Shown piece after piece: positions 27,982 through 35,935 of a DNA stretch of 42,464 nt. The translations under genes and the position numbers were made by a program. Below the pieces are notes generated by a model, which saw only the letters and a program-made list of their open reading frames with translations, had not been told where the DNA came from and made no database searches. The DNA lies in assembly GCA_002343685.1 (NCBI GenBank), contig DDRS01000030.1, positions 1 through 42,464 of the forward strand. The letters run 5' to 3'. Origin of the DNA: Thiobacillus denitrificans. Its GTDB lineage: Bacteria; Pseudomonadota; Gammaproteobacteria; Burkholderiales; Thiobacillaceae. Position 1 is the stretch's first letter; each line of letters starts with the position of its first letter.

Positions 27982-29184
27982 TTACCAGTTGGTCTCGCGT
28001 TCCGCCGTGGCCGACACTTTATGGATGCTGAGGTCGGCCCCATTGAACTCGGCCTCCGGATCCAGCCTCAAGCCCACGAAACGCTTCAGCAAACCATACA
28101 CCACCAGGCTGCCAAGCGCGGCGACAGTCACGCCGCCCAGCGTGCCGATCAACTGCGCCGTCAGGCTGACGCCACCCAGCCCGCCCAGTGCCTTGGCACC
28201 GAAAATGCCGGCCGCGATCCCGCCCCATGCCCCACACAACCCATGCAAAGGCCATACGCCGAGCACGTCATCGATCCTCCACTTGTTCTGGGTCACCATG
28301 AACATCCACACGAACAACGCCCCTGCGATCGCGCCGGTGGCCAGGGCGCCGAGCGGATGCATCAGGTCCGAGCCCGCGCACACGGCCACCAGGCCGGCCA
28401 GCGGACCGTTATGGATAAACCCCGGGTCGTTACGGCCCAGCACCAAGGCGGTCAGCGTGCCGCCCACCATCGCCATCAGCGAGTTCACCGCCACCAAGCC
28501 CGATACCGCCTCGATCAGCTGTGCCGACATCACATTGAAACCGAACCAGCCTACGGTCAGTATCCATGCCCCGAGTGCCAGAAACGGAATATTGGACGGC
28601 GGATGCGCGGAGATCATTCCATCCTTGGTATAGCGCCCGCGTCGCGCGCCCAGCAACAGCACGGCAGGCAAGGCAATCCAGCCACCGACTGCGTGCACCA
28701 CCACCGAACCGGCAAAGTCATGGAACTTGGCGCCGATGCTCGCCGCCAGCCAGTCCTGGATGCCGTAGTTGTCGTTCCAGACAATGCCTTCATAGAACGG
28801 GTAGACCAACCCGACCAGAGCGAAGGTGGCCGCCAGTTGGGGGCTGAAGCGTGCGCGTTCGGCTATGCCCCCCGATACGATGGCAGGGATGGCTGCCGCA
28901 AAGGTCAGCAGGAAAAAGAACTTGACCAGGGCGTAGCCATTTTTGGCGGATAGCACTTCCGCACTGGAAAAGAAACTGATGCCGTAGGCGATGCTGTAGC
29001 CGATGAAGAAATAGGCAATGGTGGACACCGAGAAGTCGGTGAGGATCTTGACCAGCGCATTGACCTGATTCTTCTTGCGCACCGTGCCCAGTTCCAGAAA
29101 GGCAAACCCAGCATGCATGGCCAACACCATGATGCCGCCCAGCAATACGAACAACACGTCACTGCCTGTTTTCAACGCTTCCAT
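27982..29184 (-). CDS. amt: Ammonium transporter, Amt family
   Basis: A 400-residue membrane channel with about eleven hydrophobic helices. It has the family features: LGTVRKKNQVNALVK near the N-terminus, the first pore His in VVVHAVGGW, the DDVLGVWPLHGLCGAWGG segment with the second pore His, and a C-terminal region of about 30 residues ending in the DLSIHK motif of the regulatory tail. No separate signal peptide is present. A PII (glnK) gene, often beside amt, is not in this window. It converges on the kinase gene with only five bases between stops, and has a long structured leader on its 5' side. Confidence 0.95.
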   Translation of the reverse strand: MEALKTGSDVLFVLLGGIMVLAMHAGFAFLELGTVRKKNQVNALVKILTDFSVSTIAYFFIGYSIAYGISFFSSAEVLSAKNGYALVKFFFLLTFAAAIPAIVSGGIAERARFSPQLAATFALVGLVYPFYEGIVWNDNYGIQDWLAASIGAKFHDFAGSVVVHAVGGWIALPAVLLLGARRGRYTKDGMISAHPPSNIPFLALGAWILTVGWFGFNVMSAQLIEAVSGLVAVNSLMAMVGGTLTALVLGRNDPGFIHNGPLAGLVAVCAGSDLMHPLGALATGAIAGALFVWMFMVTQNKWRIDDVLGVWPLHGLCGAWGGIAAGIFGAKALGGLGGVSLTAQLIGTLGGVTVAALGSLVVYGLLKRFVGLRLDPEAEFNGADLSIHKVSATAERETNW

Positions 29185-29251
29185 GCACCGGCTCCCGATT
29201 GAATGCCGGCTGGAATAAGCAAGCTACGTTCCTATCTGTCAAACAATTGAT

Positions 29252-29280
29252 TTATAAGAATATAGGAATCGACGGTGCAA
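29252..29280 (-). promoter_or_regulatory. Possible amt promoter
   Basis: On the minus strand TTGCAC (29275-29280) and TTATAA (29252-29257) are separated by 17 bases, about 68 bases before the amt ATG. An alternative is the perfect TTGACA at 29237-29242 with a poor CTTATT -10 at 29214-29219. I found no sigma-54 GG-N10-GC pair. Confidence 0.45.
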
Positions 29281-29332
29281 TATATAAGCACCAAAATAGT
29301 GCCAAAGAGAATATCTGGCACTTTTACGGTGC
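29274..29332. repeat. Nested inverted repeats between tatC and amt
   Basis: AGTGCCA (29298-29304) and TGGCACT (29316-29322) form a seven-base-pair stem with an 11-base spacer. Outside it GCACC (29288-29292) pairs with GGTGC (29328-29332) across equal five-base internal loops. The same GCACC can instead pair with GGTGC at 29274-29278. ACGGTGC occurs twice as a direct repeat (29272-29278 and 29326-29332). The outer right arm starts upstream of the tatC stop at 29334. It may end the tat transcript, regulate amt, or bind a protein. Confidence 0.6.
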
Positions 29333-29333
29333 G

Positions 29334-30152
29334 TCAATCCTGCTTGCGAGATGCCGGATCAACCTGCCCTGCTTCGATGCGATCGAATTCGTCATCCATA
29401 TCGGAATCGGACATGGGCGAATAATCCGATTCGGGCTTGGGCTTGCTGATCATGGCCGCGACGATGATTCCCAGTTCATAGAGTATCCACAGAGGCGTCG
29501 CCAGCATGAATTGCGAAATGACATCCGGCGGAGTAAAGATCGCCCCGATGACAAACGCTCCGACAATGACATACGGTCGGATTTCGCGCAGTTTGGCGAC
29601 CGAGACCATGCCCATCTTGACCAGCAGCACTACTGCAATGGGGACCTCGAACGTGATGCCGAAGGCCAAGAACATGGTCAGCACGAAATCGAGGTATTTG
29701 CCAATATCCGTCATCACCGCCACGCCAGTAGGGGTAACGCTGACAATGAAATGGAACACGAGCGGAAACACCAGAAAATAGGCGAACGCCATTCCCGTCA
29801 AGAACAGAATGACGCTGGCTATCACCAACGGGACGCCGATGCGTTTTTCGTGTTGGTACAGCCCGGGCGCCACGAACGCCCAGGCCTGGTAGAACACCCA
29901 CGGCAGGGCCAGCAGGAAGGCGGCCATCATGGTGACCTTCATCGGCACAAAAAACGGCGTAGTGATTTCGGTGGCGATCATCTGCCCACCTTTGGGCAGC
30001 GCCGCCAGAAGCGGACGCGCGAGAAGCGCATAGATATCCTGTGCCCACGGGAAGAGGCAGACAAAGATGATCACGACTGCAAGCACCGCGCGCAGCAGCC
30101 GGTCCCGCATTTCGATGAGATGCGAGATAAAGGTGTCTTCGGTTTCGCTCAT
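29334..30152 (-). CDS. tatC: Sec-independent protein translocase TatC
   Basis: A 272-residue inner-membrane protein with six hydrophobic helices that receives twin-arginine signal peptides. The N-terminus DTFISHLIEMRDRLLRAV and the segment FYQAWAFVAPGLYQHEKR are the family hallmarks; the conserved Glu of the cytoplasmic loop lies in that region. The C-terminus after the last helix is an acidic tail ending PASRKQD. The ATG overlaps the tatB stop by four bases. It is the last gene of the his-tat transcript. Confidence 0.96.
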   Translation of the reverse strand: MSETEDTFISHLIEMRDRLLRAVLAVVIIFVCLFPWAQDIYALLARPLLAALPKGGQMIATEITTPFFVPMKVTMMAAFLLALPWVFYQAWAFVAPGLYQHEKRIGVPLVIASVILFLTGMAFAYFLVFPLVFHFIVSVTPTGVAVMTDIGKYLDFVLTMFLAFGITFEVPIAVVLLVKMGMVSVAKLREIRPYVIVGAFVIGAIFTPPDVISQFMLATPLWILYELGIIVAAMISKPKPESDYSPMSDSDMDDEFDRIEAGQVDPASRKQD

Positions 30153-30628
30153 GCAGATTTACCCGCGCTTTCACTGGATGCCGTCCCAGCCGAAGCCGGC
30201 GCCGCGCGTCCGGTATTCTGGTCTGGCTCATCCAGCGGCAGGCTCTGCTGCAGCGCGTGCTCGGTTTCGCTCTGTGGCTGCAAAGCAGGCTCCGCAACGG
30301 TGGCGGATTTCACACTGGCCACGCTCTCCGTCACGGCCTGTGTGACGTTGTTCGCTTCCTTGCGCAGGAAATCGTCGACCACCGTGGCCTGCTGTTCGAC
30401 GCCCGACGCGGCCGACTCGACCGATTCCTTGAAACTCTGGCCGGCACGGCGAAGCTCATCAAGCTGGATCTCGCGGCCAATGTCCGATTTGACCGACGAC
30501 ACATAACGCTGCAGGCGGCCATACAGATGCCCTGCCGTACGCGCGACCTTGGGCAGCCGCTCCGGGCCGATGACGATCAACGCAACCACGCCGATGACGA
30601 CGAGTTCAGAGAATCCGATATCGAACAT
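30149..30628 (-). CDS. tatB: Sec-independent protein translocase TatB
   Basis: A 159-residue protein with one N-terminal membrane helix (FSELVVIGVVALIVIGPERLPK) followed by an amphipathic helix and a long variable cytoplasmic tail. The Glu in the FSE start and the GPERLP hinge distinguish it from TatA. With TatC it forms the receptor complex. It follows tatA after 80 bases, a gap that holds an inverted repeat, and overlaps tatC. Confidence 0.95.
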   Translation of the reverse strand: MFDIGFSELVVIGVVALIVIGPERLPKVARTAGHLYGRLQRYVSSVKSDIGREIQLDELRRAGQSFKESVESAASGVEQQATVVDDFLRKEANNVTQAVTESVASVKSATVAEPALQPQSETEHALQQSLPLDEPDQNTGRAAPASAGTASSESAGKSA

Positions 30629-30664
30629 AGAAAGTGTTGTGGGTCAGGATTCCGGGGGCAGGAA

Positions 30665-30693
30665 AGGACCGGTGCGATGGGTTGCCCGGTCCT
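30665..30693. other. Inverted repeat between tatA and tatB
   Basis: A perfect eight-base-pair stem, AGGACCGG (30665-30672) and CCGGTCCT (30686-30693), with a 13-base loop. No U-tract of length follows on the minus strand (only TTTCC), so it is not a strong terminator. It could stabilise the 3' end of a processed tatA message. Confidence 0.55.
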
Positions 30694-30708
30694 AGCCATG
30701 CCACGCAC

Positions 30709-30921
30709 TCAGGAATGGTGCTTGTCTTTCACTTCGGCATCGATGGTATGTCCGGTCTCATCCTTGTCGCTCAATTTGGGCGCGTCTTCCTTCATCCCTT
30801 CCTTGAACCCTTTGACCGCCCCTCCCAGGTCGCTGCCGATATTACGCAGTTTCTTGGTACCGAAAATCAGCAGCACGATTACCAAAACGATCAACCAGTG
30901 CCAAATGCTAAAGCCGCCCAT
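30709..30921 (-). CDS. tatA: Sec-independent protein translocase TatA
   Basis: A 70-residue protein with one N-terminal membrane helix (IWHWLIVLVIVLLIFGTKKLR), the FGTKKL hinge, an amphipathic helix with GGAVKGFKEGMKED, and a polar tail. It oligomerises to form the Tat pore. It starts 18 bases after hinT and is probably in the same transcript as the his genes. Confidence 0.96.
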   Translation of the reverse strand: MGGFSIWHWLIVLVIVLLIFGTKKLRNIGSDLGGAVKGFKEGMKEDAPKLSDKDETGHTIDAEVKDKHHS

Positions 30922-30939
30922 GGAATATCTCCTTTAAAT

Positions 30940-31278
30940 TTAACTTTTCCTGGCGGGATCACCCCCGCCAAATACGTGAACATGGATGTGGAACACTTCC
31001 TGGCCACCGCCGCGGCCGGTGTTGATCAGTGTCTTGAAGCCCGTGTCGAGCCCCTGTTCCTTGGCCAGACGCGGCGCCAGCAACAACATCTTCCCCAAGA
31101 GCGCCTGATGCTCGGGCAAGCAGTCGGACAGGGTCGCGACATGCGCTTTCGGAATGATCAGGAAATGTACCCGTGCAAACGGATGGATGTCATGGAAAGC
31201 CAGGACATCGTCGTCTTCATAGACTTTCCCGCTTGGCAGTTGTCCGGCCGCGATTTTGCAGAAAATGCAGTCACTCAT
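30940..31278 (-). CDS. hinT: HIT-family purine nucleoside phosphoramidase
   Basis: A 112-residue HIT protein of the HinT branch, which hydrolyses adenosine phosphoramidates and AMP-lysine in the cytosol. The N-terminal CIFCKIAAG and the C-terminal histidine triad FHIHVHVFGG (H97, H99, H101) are both present. Its ATG lies within the last codons of hisE (eight-base overlap). The hisE-hinT-tatA order is common in betaproteobacteria. Confidence 0.96.
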   Translation of the reverse strand: MSDCIFCKIAAGQLPSGKVYEDDDVLAFHDIHPFARVHFLIIPKAHVATLSDCLPEHQALLGKMLLLAPRLAKEQGLDTGFKTLINTGRGGGQEVFHIHVHVFGGGDPARKS

Positions 31279-31588
31279 GTCGATTCGCTTTTTCGGTCAG
31301 CCCGGACAAGCCTTCTCGGCGCGCCAGTTCGTTCAGCACATCCGCTGGCTTCAATCCCTTGTACGCCAGCAGCACCAAGGTATGAAACCACAAATCGGCG
31401 ACTTCGTAGATGATCTTTTCAGCTTGGCCGTCTTTCGCCGCCATCACGGTCTCGGTTGCTTCCTCGCCGATTTTCTTCAGGATGGCATCCGTACCCTTGG
31501 CGTAGAGTTTGGCAACGTAGGAACTGTCGGGCGACGCCTGCTTGCGCGCTTCCAGTGTATCGGCCAGGCGGTCGAGGATATCGCTCAT
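31271..31588 (-). CDS. hisE: Phosphoribosyl-ATP pyrophosphatase
   Basis: A 105-residue all-alpha enzyme that removes pyrophosphate from phosphoribosyl-ATP, the second step of histidine synthesis. The metal-binding helix pair is seen in KKIGEEATETVMAAKDG and IYEVADLWFHTLVLL. The start at 31588 overlaps the hisI stop by four bases (ATGA). hisE and hisI are separate genes here, unlike the fused HisIE of enterobacteria. Confidence 0.95.
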   Translation of the reverse strand: MSDILDRLADTLEARKQASPDSSYVAKLYAKGTDAILKKIGEEATETVMAAKDGQAEKIIYEVADLWFHTLVLLAYKGLKPADVLNELARREGLSGLTEKANRHE

Positions 31589-31971
31589 TTGCGGTAGATC
31601 TCGTCGGGACTCTTCAGCACCGGGGCAGTCGTCACCCAGTGGCCATTGTCCAGCTTCTGGAAAAAGCACGAGCGGCGCCCGGTATGACAGGCAATGCCGC
31701 CCAGTTGTTCGATTTTGAGCAACACCACATCATTGTCGCAATCGAGGCGGATTTCACTGACGTTCTGCACATGGCCGGATTCTTCGCCCTTGCGCCACAG
31801 TTTGTTGCGCGAGCGCGACCAGTACACCCCGCGCAGCGTGCGTGCCGTTTCTTCCAGCGCCTCGCGGTTCATCCACGCCACCATGAGGATTTCTCCGCTG
31901 GCGGCATCCTGAGCGATCGCCGGGACGAGCCCATGCGCATCCCATTTGACGGCATCGAGCCAGTCGCTCAC
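31585..31971 (-). CDS. hisI: Phosphoribosyl-AMP cyclohydrolase
   Basis: A 128-residue zinc enzyme that opens the adenine ring of phosphoribosyl-AMP, the third step of the pathway. The conserved segments are LMVAWMNREAL, YWSRSRNKLWRKGEESGHVQ, and DCDNDVVLLKIEQLGGIACHTGRRSCFF, which carry the metal-binding Asp and Cys residues. It overlaps hisF by four bases on one side and hisE by four on the other. Confidence 0.96.
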   Translation of the reverse strand: MSDWLDAVKWDAHGLVPAIAQDAASGEILMVAWMNREALEETARTLRGVYWSRSRNKLWRKGEESGHVQNVSEIRLDCDNDVVLLKIEQLGGIACHTGRRSCFFQKLDNGHWVTTAPVLKSPDEIYRK

Positions 31972-32723
31972 AGACGCACCTCGATTCCGTGCTGTTTCAT
32001 GTAGCGCTTCGCCTCATCTACCCCGTATTCGCCGAAGTGGAAGATACTCGCCGCCAGCACCGCATCGGCCCGGCCTTCCTTCACACCGTCGACGAGGTGC
32101 TGCAGGGTACCGACCCCCCCGCTCGCGATGATGGGAATGTCGACCGCGTCGGAAATCGCCCGGGTCAGTTCCAGGTCGAAGCCGCTTTTGGTGCCGTCGC
32201 GATCCATCGAGGTGAGCAGCAGTTCGCCAGCGCCCAGGTTTTCCATTTTTTTCGCCCACTCGACCGCATCCAGCCCGGTTGCCGTACGGCCGCCGTGGGT
32301 GAAGACCTCCCAGTGATCGCCGGCCCGCTTGGCGTCGATCGCCACTACGATGCACTGGCTGCCATAACGATCGGCTGCATCCTTCACCAGTTGCGGATTG
32401 GTGACCGCAGAGGTATTGATGCTGACCTTGTCCGCGCCGGCATTGAGCAGACGCTGGACATCCCCGACCACACGCACGCCGCCCCCGACCGTCAACGGGA
32501 TGAACACCTCCGAAGCCACGGCTTCGATGATGTGGAGGATCAGGTCACGATTGTCGGACGATGCGGTGATGTCGAGGAAGGTCAGTTCGTCCGCGCCCGC
32601 TTCGTTATAGCGGCGCGCGATTTCGACGGGATCCCCGGCATCCTTCAGTTCGACGAAATTGACGCCCTTGACCACGCGGCCGTTGGTGACGTCGAGACAG
32701 GGGATGATGCGCTTTGCCAGCAT
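31968..32723 (-). CDS. hisF: Imidazole glycerol phosphate synthase, cyclase subunit
   Basis: A 251-residue (beta-alpha)8 barrel that uses ammonia from HisH to make imidazole glycerol phosphate and AICAR. The N-terminus RIIPCLDVTNGRVVKG contains the catalytic D11; the second catalytic Asp is in MDRDGTKSGFD. The phosphate-binding segments VGGGVR and SGGVG are intact. It lies 15 bases after hisA and overlaps hisI by four bases. Confidence 0.97.
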   Translation of the reverse strand: MLAKRIIPCLDVTNGRVVKGVNFVELKDAGDPVEIARRYNEAGADELTFLDITASSDNRDLILHIIEAVASEVFIPLTVGGGVRVVGDVQRLLNAGADKVSINTSAVTNPQLVKDAADRYGSQCIVVAIDAKRAGDHWEVFTHGGRTATGLDAVEWAKKMENLGAGELLLTSMDRDGTKSGFDLELTRAISDAVDIPIIASGGVGTLQHLVDGVKEGRADAVLAASIFHFGEYGVDEAKRYMKQHGIEVRL

Positions 32724-32738
32724 GGTTATCCTGTCGAG

Positions 32739-33494
32739 TCAGACCCCGAACACACCACCGGCCAGTTCGTCGGCGAGCTTCTGCGCCTCGGCGAAGTCGA
32801 GCGTACCCTGGTAGATCGCACGACCGGTGATCGCGCCGATAATGCCGTCCTTGGCCACGGTAGACAGTGCCCTGACATCGTCGAGATTGGTCACGCCACC
32901 GCTGGCAATGACCGGGATCGACAGCGCCTGCGCCAGCCGCTGGGTGGCGTCCACGTTCACGCCCGTGAGCATGCCGTCACGACCAATATCGGTATAGATG
33001 ACGGCCTCGACACCATACCCCTCGAAGCGCTTGGCCAGATCGATCACATCGTGGCCGGTGATCTTGGACCAGCCTTCGACGGCAATCTTGCCATCCTTGG
33101 CATCCAGCCCGACCATCACGTGTCCCGGGAAAGCATCACAGGCCTCGTGCAGGAAGCCAGGATTTTTCACCGCGGCAGTACCGATGATGACGTAGCGCAC
33201 GCCATCGTCAAGATACCGTTCGATGGTGGCGAGGTCGCGAATGCCGCCACCGAGCTGCACCGGCATCTCGTCGCCTACCGCATCGACGATCGAGCGAATC
33301 GCCACATCGTTGACCGGCTTGCCGGCAAATGCACCGTTCAGGTCGACCAGATGCAGGCGCCGTGCACCCAGCTCCTTCCAGTGACGTGCCGTGGCGGCCG
33401 GGTCTTCGGAAAACACGGTGGCCTTGTCCATTTCGCCTTGTTCCAGGCGCACGCAGTGGCCGTCTTTAAGGTCGATCGCAGGAATAATTAACAT
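32739..33494 (-). CDS. hisA: Phosphoribosylformimino-AICAR-phosphate isomerase
   Basis: A 251-residue (beta-alpha)8 barrel that carries out the Amadori rearrangement before HisF. It starts MLIIPAIDLKDGHCVRL with catalytic D8; the acid partner is in YTDIGRDG. The LGGGIRD and SGGV phosphate-binding loops are present. It follows hisH by 30 bases. Confidence 0.97.
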   Translation of the reverse strand: MLIIPAIDLKDGHCVRLEQGEMDKATVFSEDPAATARHWKELGARRLHLVDLNGAFAGKPVNDVAIRSIVDAVGDEMPVQLGGGIRDLATIERYLDDGVRYVIIGTAAVKNPGFLHEACDAFPGHVMVGLDAKDGKIAVEGWSKITGHDVIDLAKRFEGYGVEAVIYTDIGRDGMLTGVNVDATQRLAQALSIPVIASGGVTNLDDVRALSTVAKDGIIGAITGRAIYQGTLDFAEAQKLADELAGGVFGV

Positions 33495-33524
33495 GGCTGA
33501 TCAGCAGGGTCGTACAGGAGAAAA

Positions 33525-34211
33525 TTAGGCGCAGGCTGCGCCGGACATATCGCAGGCGGTATCGCGTTCGCCCGGATTCCAGGTTACAAAATTGCCCAGT
33601 AGCGTCAAACCATCATTCTGGCTTTTTTCCGGATGAAACTGGACTGCAAAGATGTTCGCTGTCGCCACCGCGCAGGTGAACGGAAACGGATAGTGCGAGA
33701 ACCCAGCGATCACATCGGGCGCGGTCGGCTGCACAAAATAGCTATGGACGAAATAGAAACGCGCGCCCTCCTCGATCCCCACCCACAAGGGATGCGGCAT
33801 CGCCTGATGGACGTTGTTCCAGCCCATGTGCGGCACCTTGAGCTTGCTGCCCGCATCGTCGTGCATCGCCTCGTGCGGGAATCGCTGCACCGTGCCCGGC
33901 AGGATGCCGAGACAGGCGGTATCGCCTTCCTCGCTATGCTCGAACAGCACCTGCATCCCCATGCAGATACCCAGAAAAGGTTTGCTGCGGGCGGCGTCGA
34001 CGATCGCCTGGCGCAGGCCGCGCGCATCGATCTCGCGCATGCAGTCGGGCGCCGCGCCCTGTCCCGGAAACACCACGCGCCCGGCAGCCGCGATCGCTGC
34101 CGGATCGGACGTCACCACCACGCTGGCCGACGGCGCGACGTGCTCGATGGCCTTGGACACCGAACGCAGGTTGCCCATGCCGTAATCGATGACGGCAATA
34201 TCGACGCTCAC
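33525..34211 (-). CDS. hisH: Imidazole glycerol phosphate synthase, glutamine amidotransferase subunit
   Basis: A 228-residue class I glutaminase that supplies ammonia to HisF. The nucleophilic Cys is in FLGICMGMQ and the catalytic His and Glu are in AVQFHPEKS. The N-terminus after the start is AVIDYGMGNLRSV. The GTG at 34211 is chosen because a GGAGG lies seven bases before it; longer in-frame starts would run into hisB. A C-terminal extension of about 15 residues (ending DMSGAACA) goes beyond the usual end. Confidence 0.96.
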   Translation of the reverse strand: MSVDIAVIDYGMGNLRSVSKAIEHVAPSASVVVTSDPAAIAAAGRVVFPGQGAAPDCMREIDARGLRQAIVDAARSKPFLGICMGMQVLFEHSEEGDTACLGILPGTVQRFPHEAMHDDAGSKLKVPHMGWNNVHQAMPHPLWVGIEEGARFYFVHSYFVQPTAPDVIAGFSHYPFPFTCAVATANIFAVQFHPEKSQNDGLTLLGNFVTWNPGERDTACDMSGAACA

Positions 34212-34239
34212 TGCCCCGCCTCCATGATTCGCATAGCGA

Positions 34240-34827
34240 TCATAGTGCACCTTTTGTCGAGGGCAGTACGTCGCCCATGCGTGCATCGGCTTCCACCGCC
34301 ATCCGCAGCGCACGGCCGAAGGCCTTGAAGATCGTCTCGGCCTGGTGGTGCGCGTTGATGCCGCGCAGGTTGTCGATATGCAGCGTCACACCCGCATGGT
34401 TGATGAAGCCGCGGAAGAACTCGAGAAACAGATCGACGTCGAATTCGCCGATGCGCGCACGGGTGTAATCGACGTGGTATTCCAGCCCTGGCCGACCGGA
34501 CAGGTCGATCACCACGCGCGAGAGTGCCTCATCCAGCGGCACGTAGGCATGGCCGTAGCGGCGGATGCCCTTCTTGTCGCCGAGCGCCTGGGCAAAAGCC
34601 TGCCCCAGCGTGATGCCCGTATCCTCCACCGTGTGGTGGGCATCGATGTGCAGGTCGCCCTTGGCCTGGATATCCAGGTCGATCAGGCCATGGCGCGCGA
34701 TCTGATCGAGCATGTGGTCGAGAAACGGCACCCCGGTATCGAGTTTGGATACGCCCGTACCGTCGAGATTGAGACTGACCGCGATCTGGGTTTCGAGGGT
34801 GTTGCGAGTGACTTGTGCGGTGCGCAT
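34240..34827 (-). CDS. hisB: Imidazoleglycerol-phosphate dehydratase
   Basis: A 195-residue manganese enzyme that removes water from imidazole glycerol phosphate. The two metal-binding repeats are visible as DAHHTVEDTGI and NAHHQAETIFKA. It is monofunctional, without the histidinol-phosphatase domain fused in E. coli HisB, so that step must be done by another gene outside this window. It lies 30 bases after hisC. Confidence 0.97.
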   Translation of the reverse strand: MRTAQVTRNTLETQIAVSLNLDGTGVSKLDTGVPFLDHMLDQIARHGLIDLDIQAKGDLHIDAHHTVEDTGITLGQAFAQALGDKKGIRRYGHAYVPLDEALSRVVIDLSGRPGLEYHVDYTRARIGEFDVDLFLEFFRGFINHAGVTLHIDNLRGINAHHQAETIFKAFGRALRMAVEADARMGDVLPSTKGAL

Positions 34828-34857
34828 GGCGTCGAAAAATAAGGCTGTAGAAGAATT

Positions 34858-35922
34858 CTAGCAGTTCGCAATGGCTTTCAACGCTGCAAGCAGTGCGTCG
34901 CATTGTGAATCGGTGCCGACCGTGATGCGTAAAAACGGCGCAATGCGGGCCGGATTCCGGAAATGCCGCACGATGATGCTGCGCTCGCGCAGTGCCGCAG
35001 CCAATGCAGCGCCGTCTTGGGCCGGATGGCGAGCGAAGATGAAGTTGGCGGCCGAGGGCAGCACCTGGAAGCCCAAGGCTTCCATACCGGCCACCAGCCG
35101 GGTGCGCGTCGCCACCACTTTGGCGCAAATGGACTCGAAATAGGCATGGTCTTCCATCGAAGCCAAAGCCCCTGCCTGGGCGAAGCGATCGAGCGGATAG
35201 GAGTTGAAGCTGTCTTTCACCCGGTTGAGTGCCTCGATCAGATGCGCCTGGCCGATGGCATAGCCGACACGCAGGCCGGCCAGGGCGTGCGATTTGGACA
35301 GGGTGCGGACGACCAGCAACTGCGGATAACGGGCCACCAGTCCCACTGCCGACTCGCCACCGAAATCGATGTAGGCTTCGTCGATTACCACAACCGAGTC
35401 CGGATTGCCCGCAAGCAGGCGCTCGATCTCGCCCAGTGCCAGCAGGCGCCCGGTCGGCGCATTGGGATTGGGGAAAATCACCCCGCCGTTGGGCGCGAGA
35501 TAATCGTCGACCCTGATCTCGAACGTGTCTGTCAGCGGGATTGTTCGATAGTCGATTTCGTACAACCCGCAATACACGGGGTAGAAGCTATAGCTGATGT
35601 CGGGAAACAGGATCGGCTGGCCATGCTTCAGCAGTGCCATGAACGCATGCGCCAGCACCTCGTCGGAGCCGTTGCCGACGAATACCTGGTCGGCCGCCAC
35701 GTCGTGATACGCCGCGATGCCGACCCGAAGCCGGTCCGAGCCGGGGTCGGGATAGAGGCGCAGCGTGTCGGCCGCTTCCGCGCGCACGGCGTCGAGCACT
35801 CTCGGACTGGGTCCGTAGGGATTCTCGTTGGTGTTGAGCTTGACCAGATTGGCCAGCTTGGGCTGCTCGCCCGGCACATAGGGCGTCAGGCCATGCACCA
35901 CGGCGCTCCAATAACGGCTCAT
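34858..35922 (-). CDS. hisC: Histidinol-phosphate aminotransferase
   Basis: A 354-residue PLP enzyme of fold type I that transfers an amino group to imidazole acetol phosphate. The NTNENPYGPSP and YPDPGSDRLR segments mark HisC; the PLP-binding Lys is in TLSKSHALAGLRVG, and the cofactor Asp/Tyr are in VVIDEAYIDF. The ATG at 35922 lies 13 bases after the hisD stop. Confidence 0.96.
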   Translation of the reverse strand: MSRYWSAVVHGLTPYVPGEQPKLANLVKLNTNENPYGPSPRVLDAVRAEAADTLRLYPDPGSDRLRVGIAAYHDVAADQVFVGNGSDEVLAHAFMALLKHGQPILFPDISYSFYPVYCGLYEIDYRTIPLTDTFEIRVDDYLAPNGGVIFPNPNAPTGRLLALGEIERLLAGNPDSVVVIDEAYIDFGGESAVGLVARYPQLLVVRTLSKSHALAGLRVGYAIGQAHLIEALNRVKDSFNSYPLDRFAQAGALASMEDHAYFESICAKVVATRTRLVAGMEALGFQVLPSAANFIFARHPAQDGAALAAALRERSIIVRHFRNPARIAPFLRITVGTDSQCDALLAALKAIANC

Positions 35923-35935
35923 GGGAACAGCAGGC

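Noticed and set aside
29274..29322. Sigma-54 promoter upstream of amt (TGGCAC and TGGTGC boxes)
   Set aside because: The GG to GC distance is 12 bases instead of 10 in each possible pairing, and the -12 box TTGC does not fall in place.
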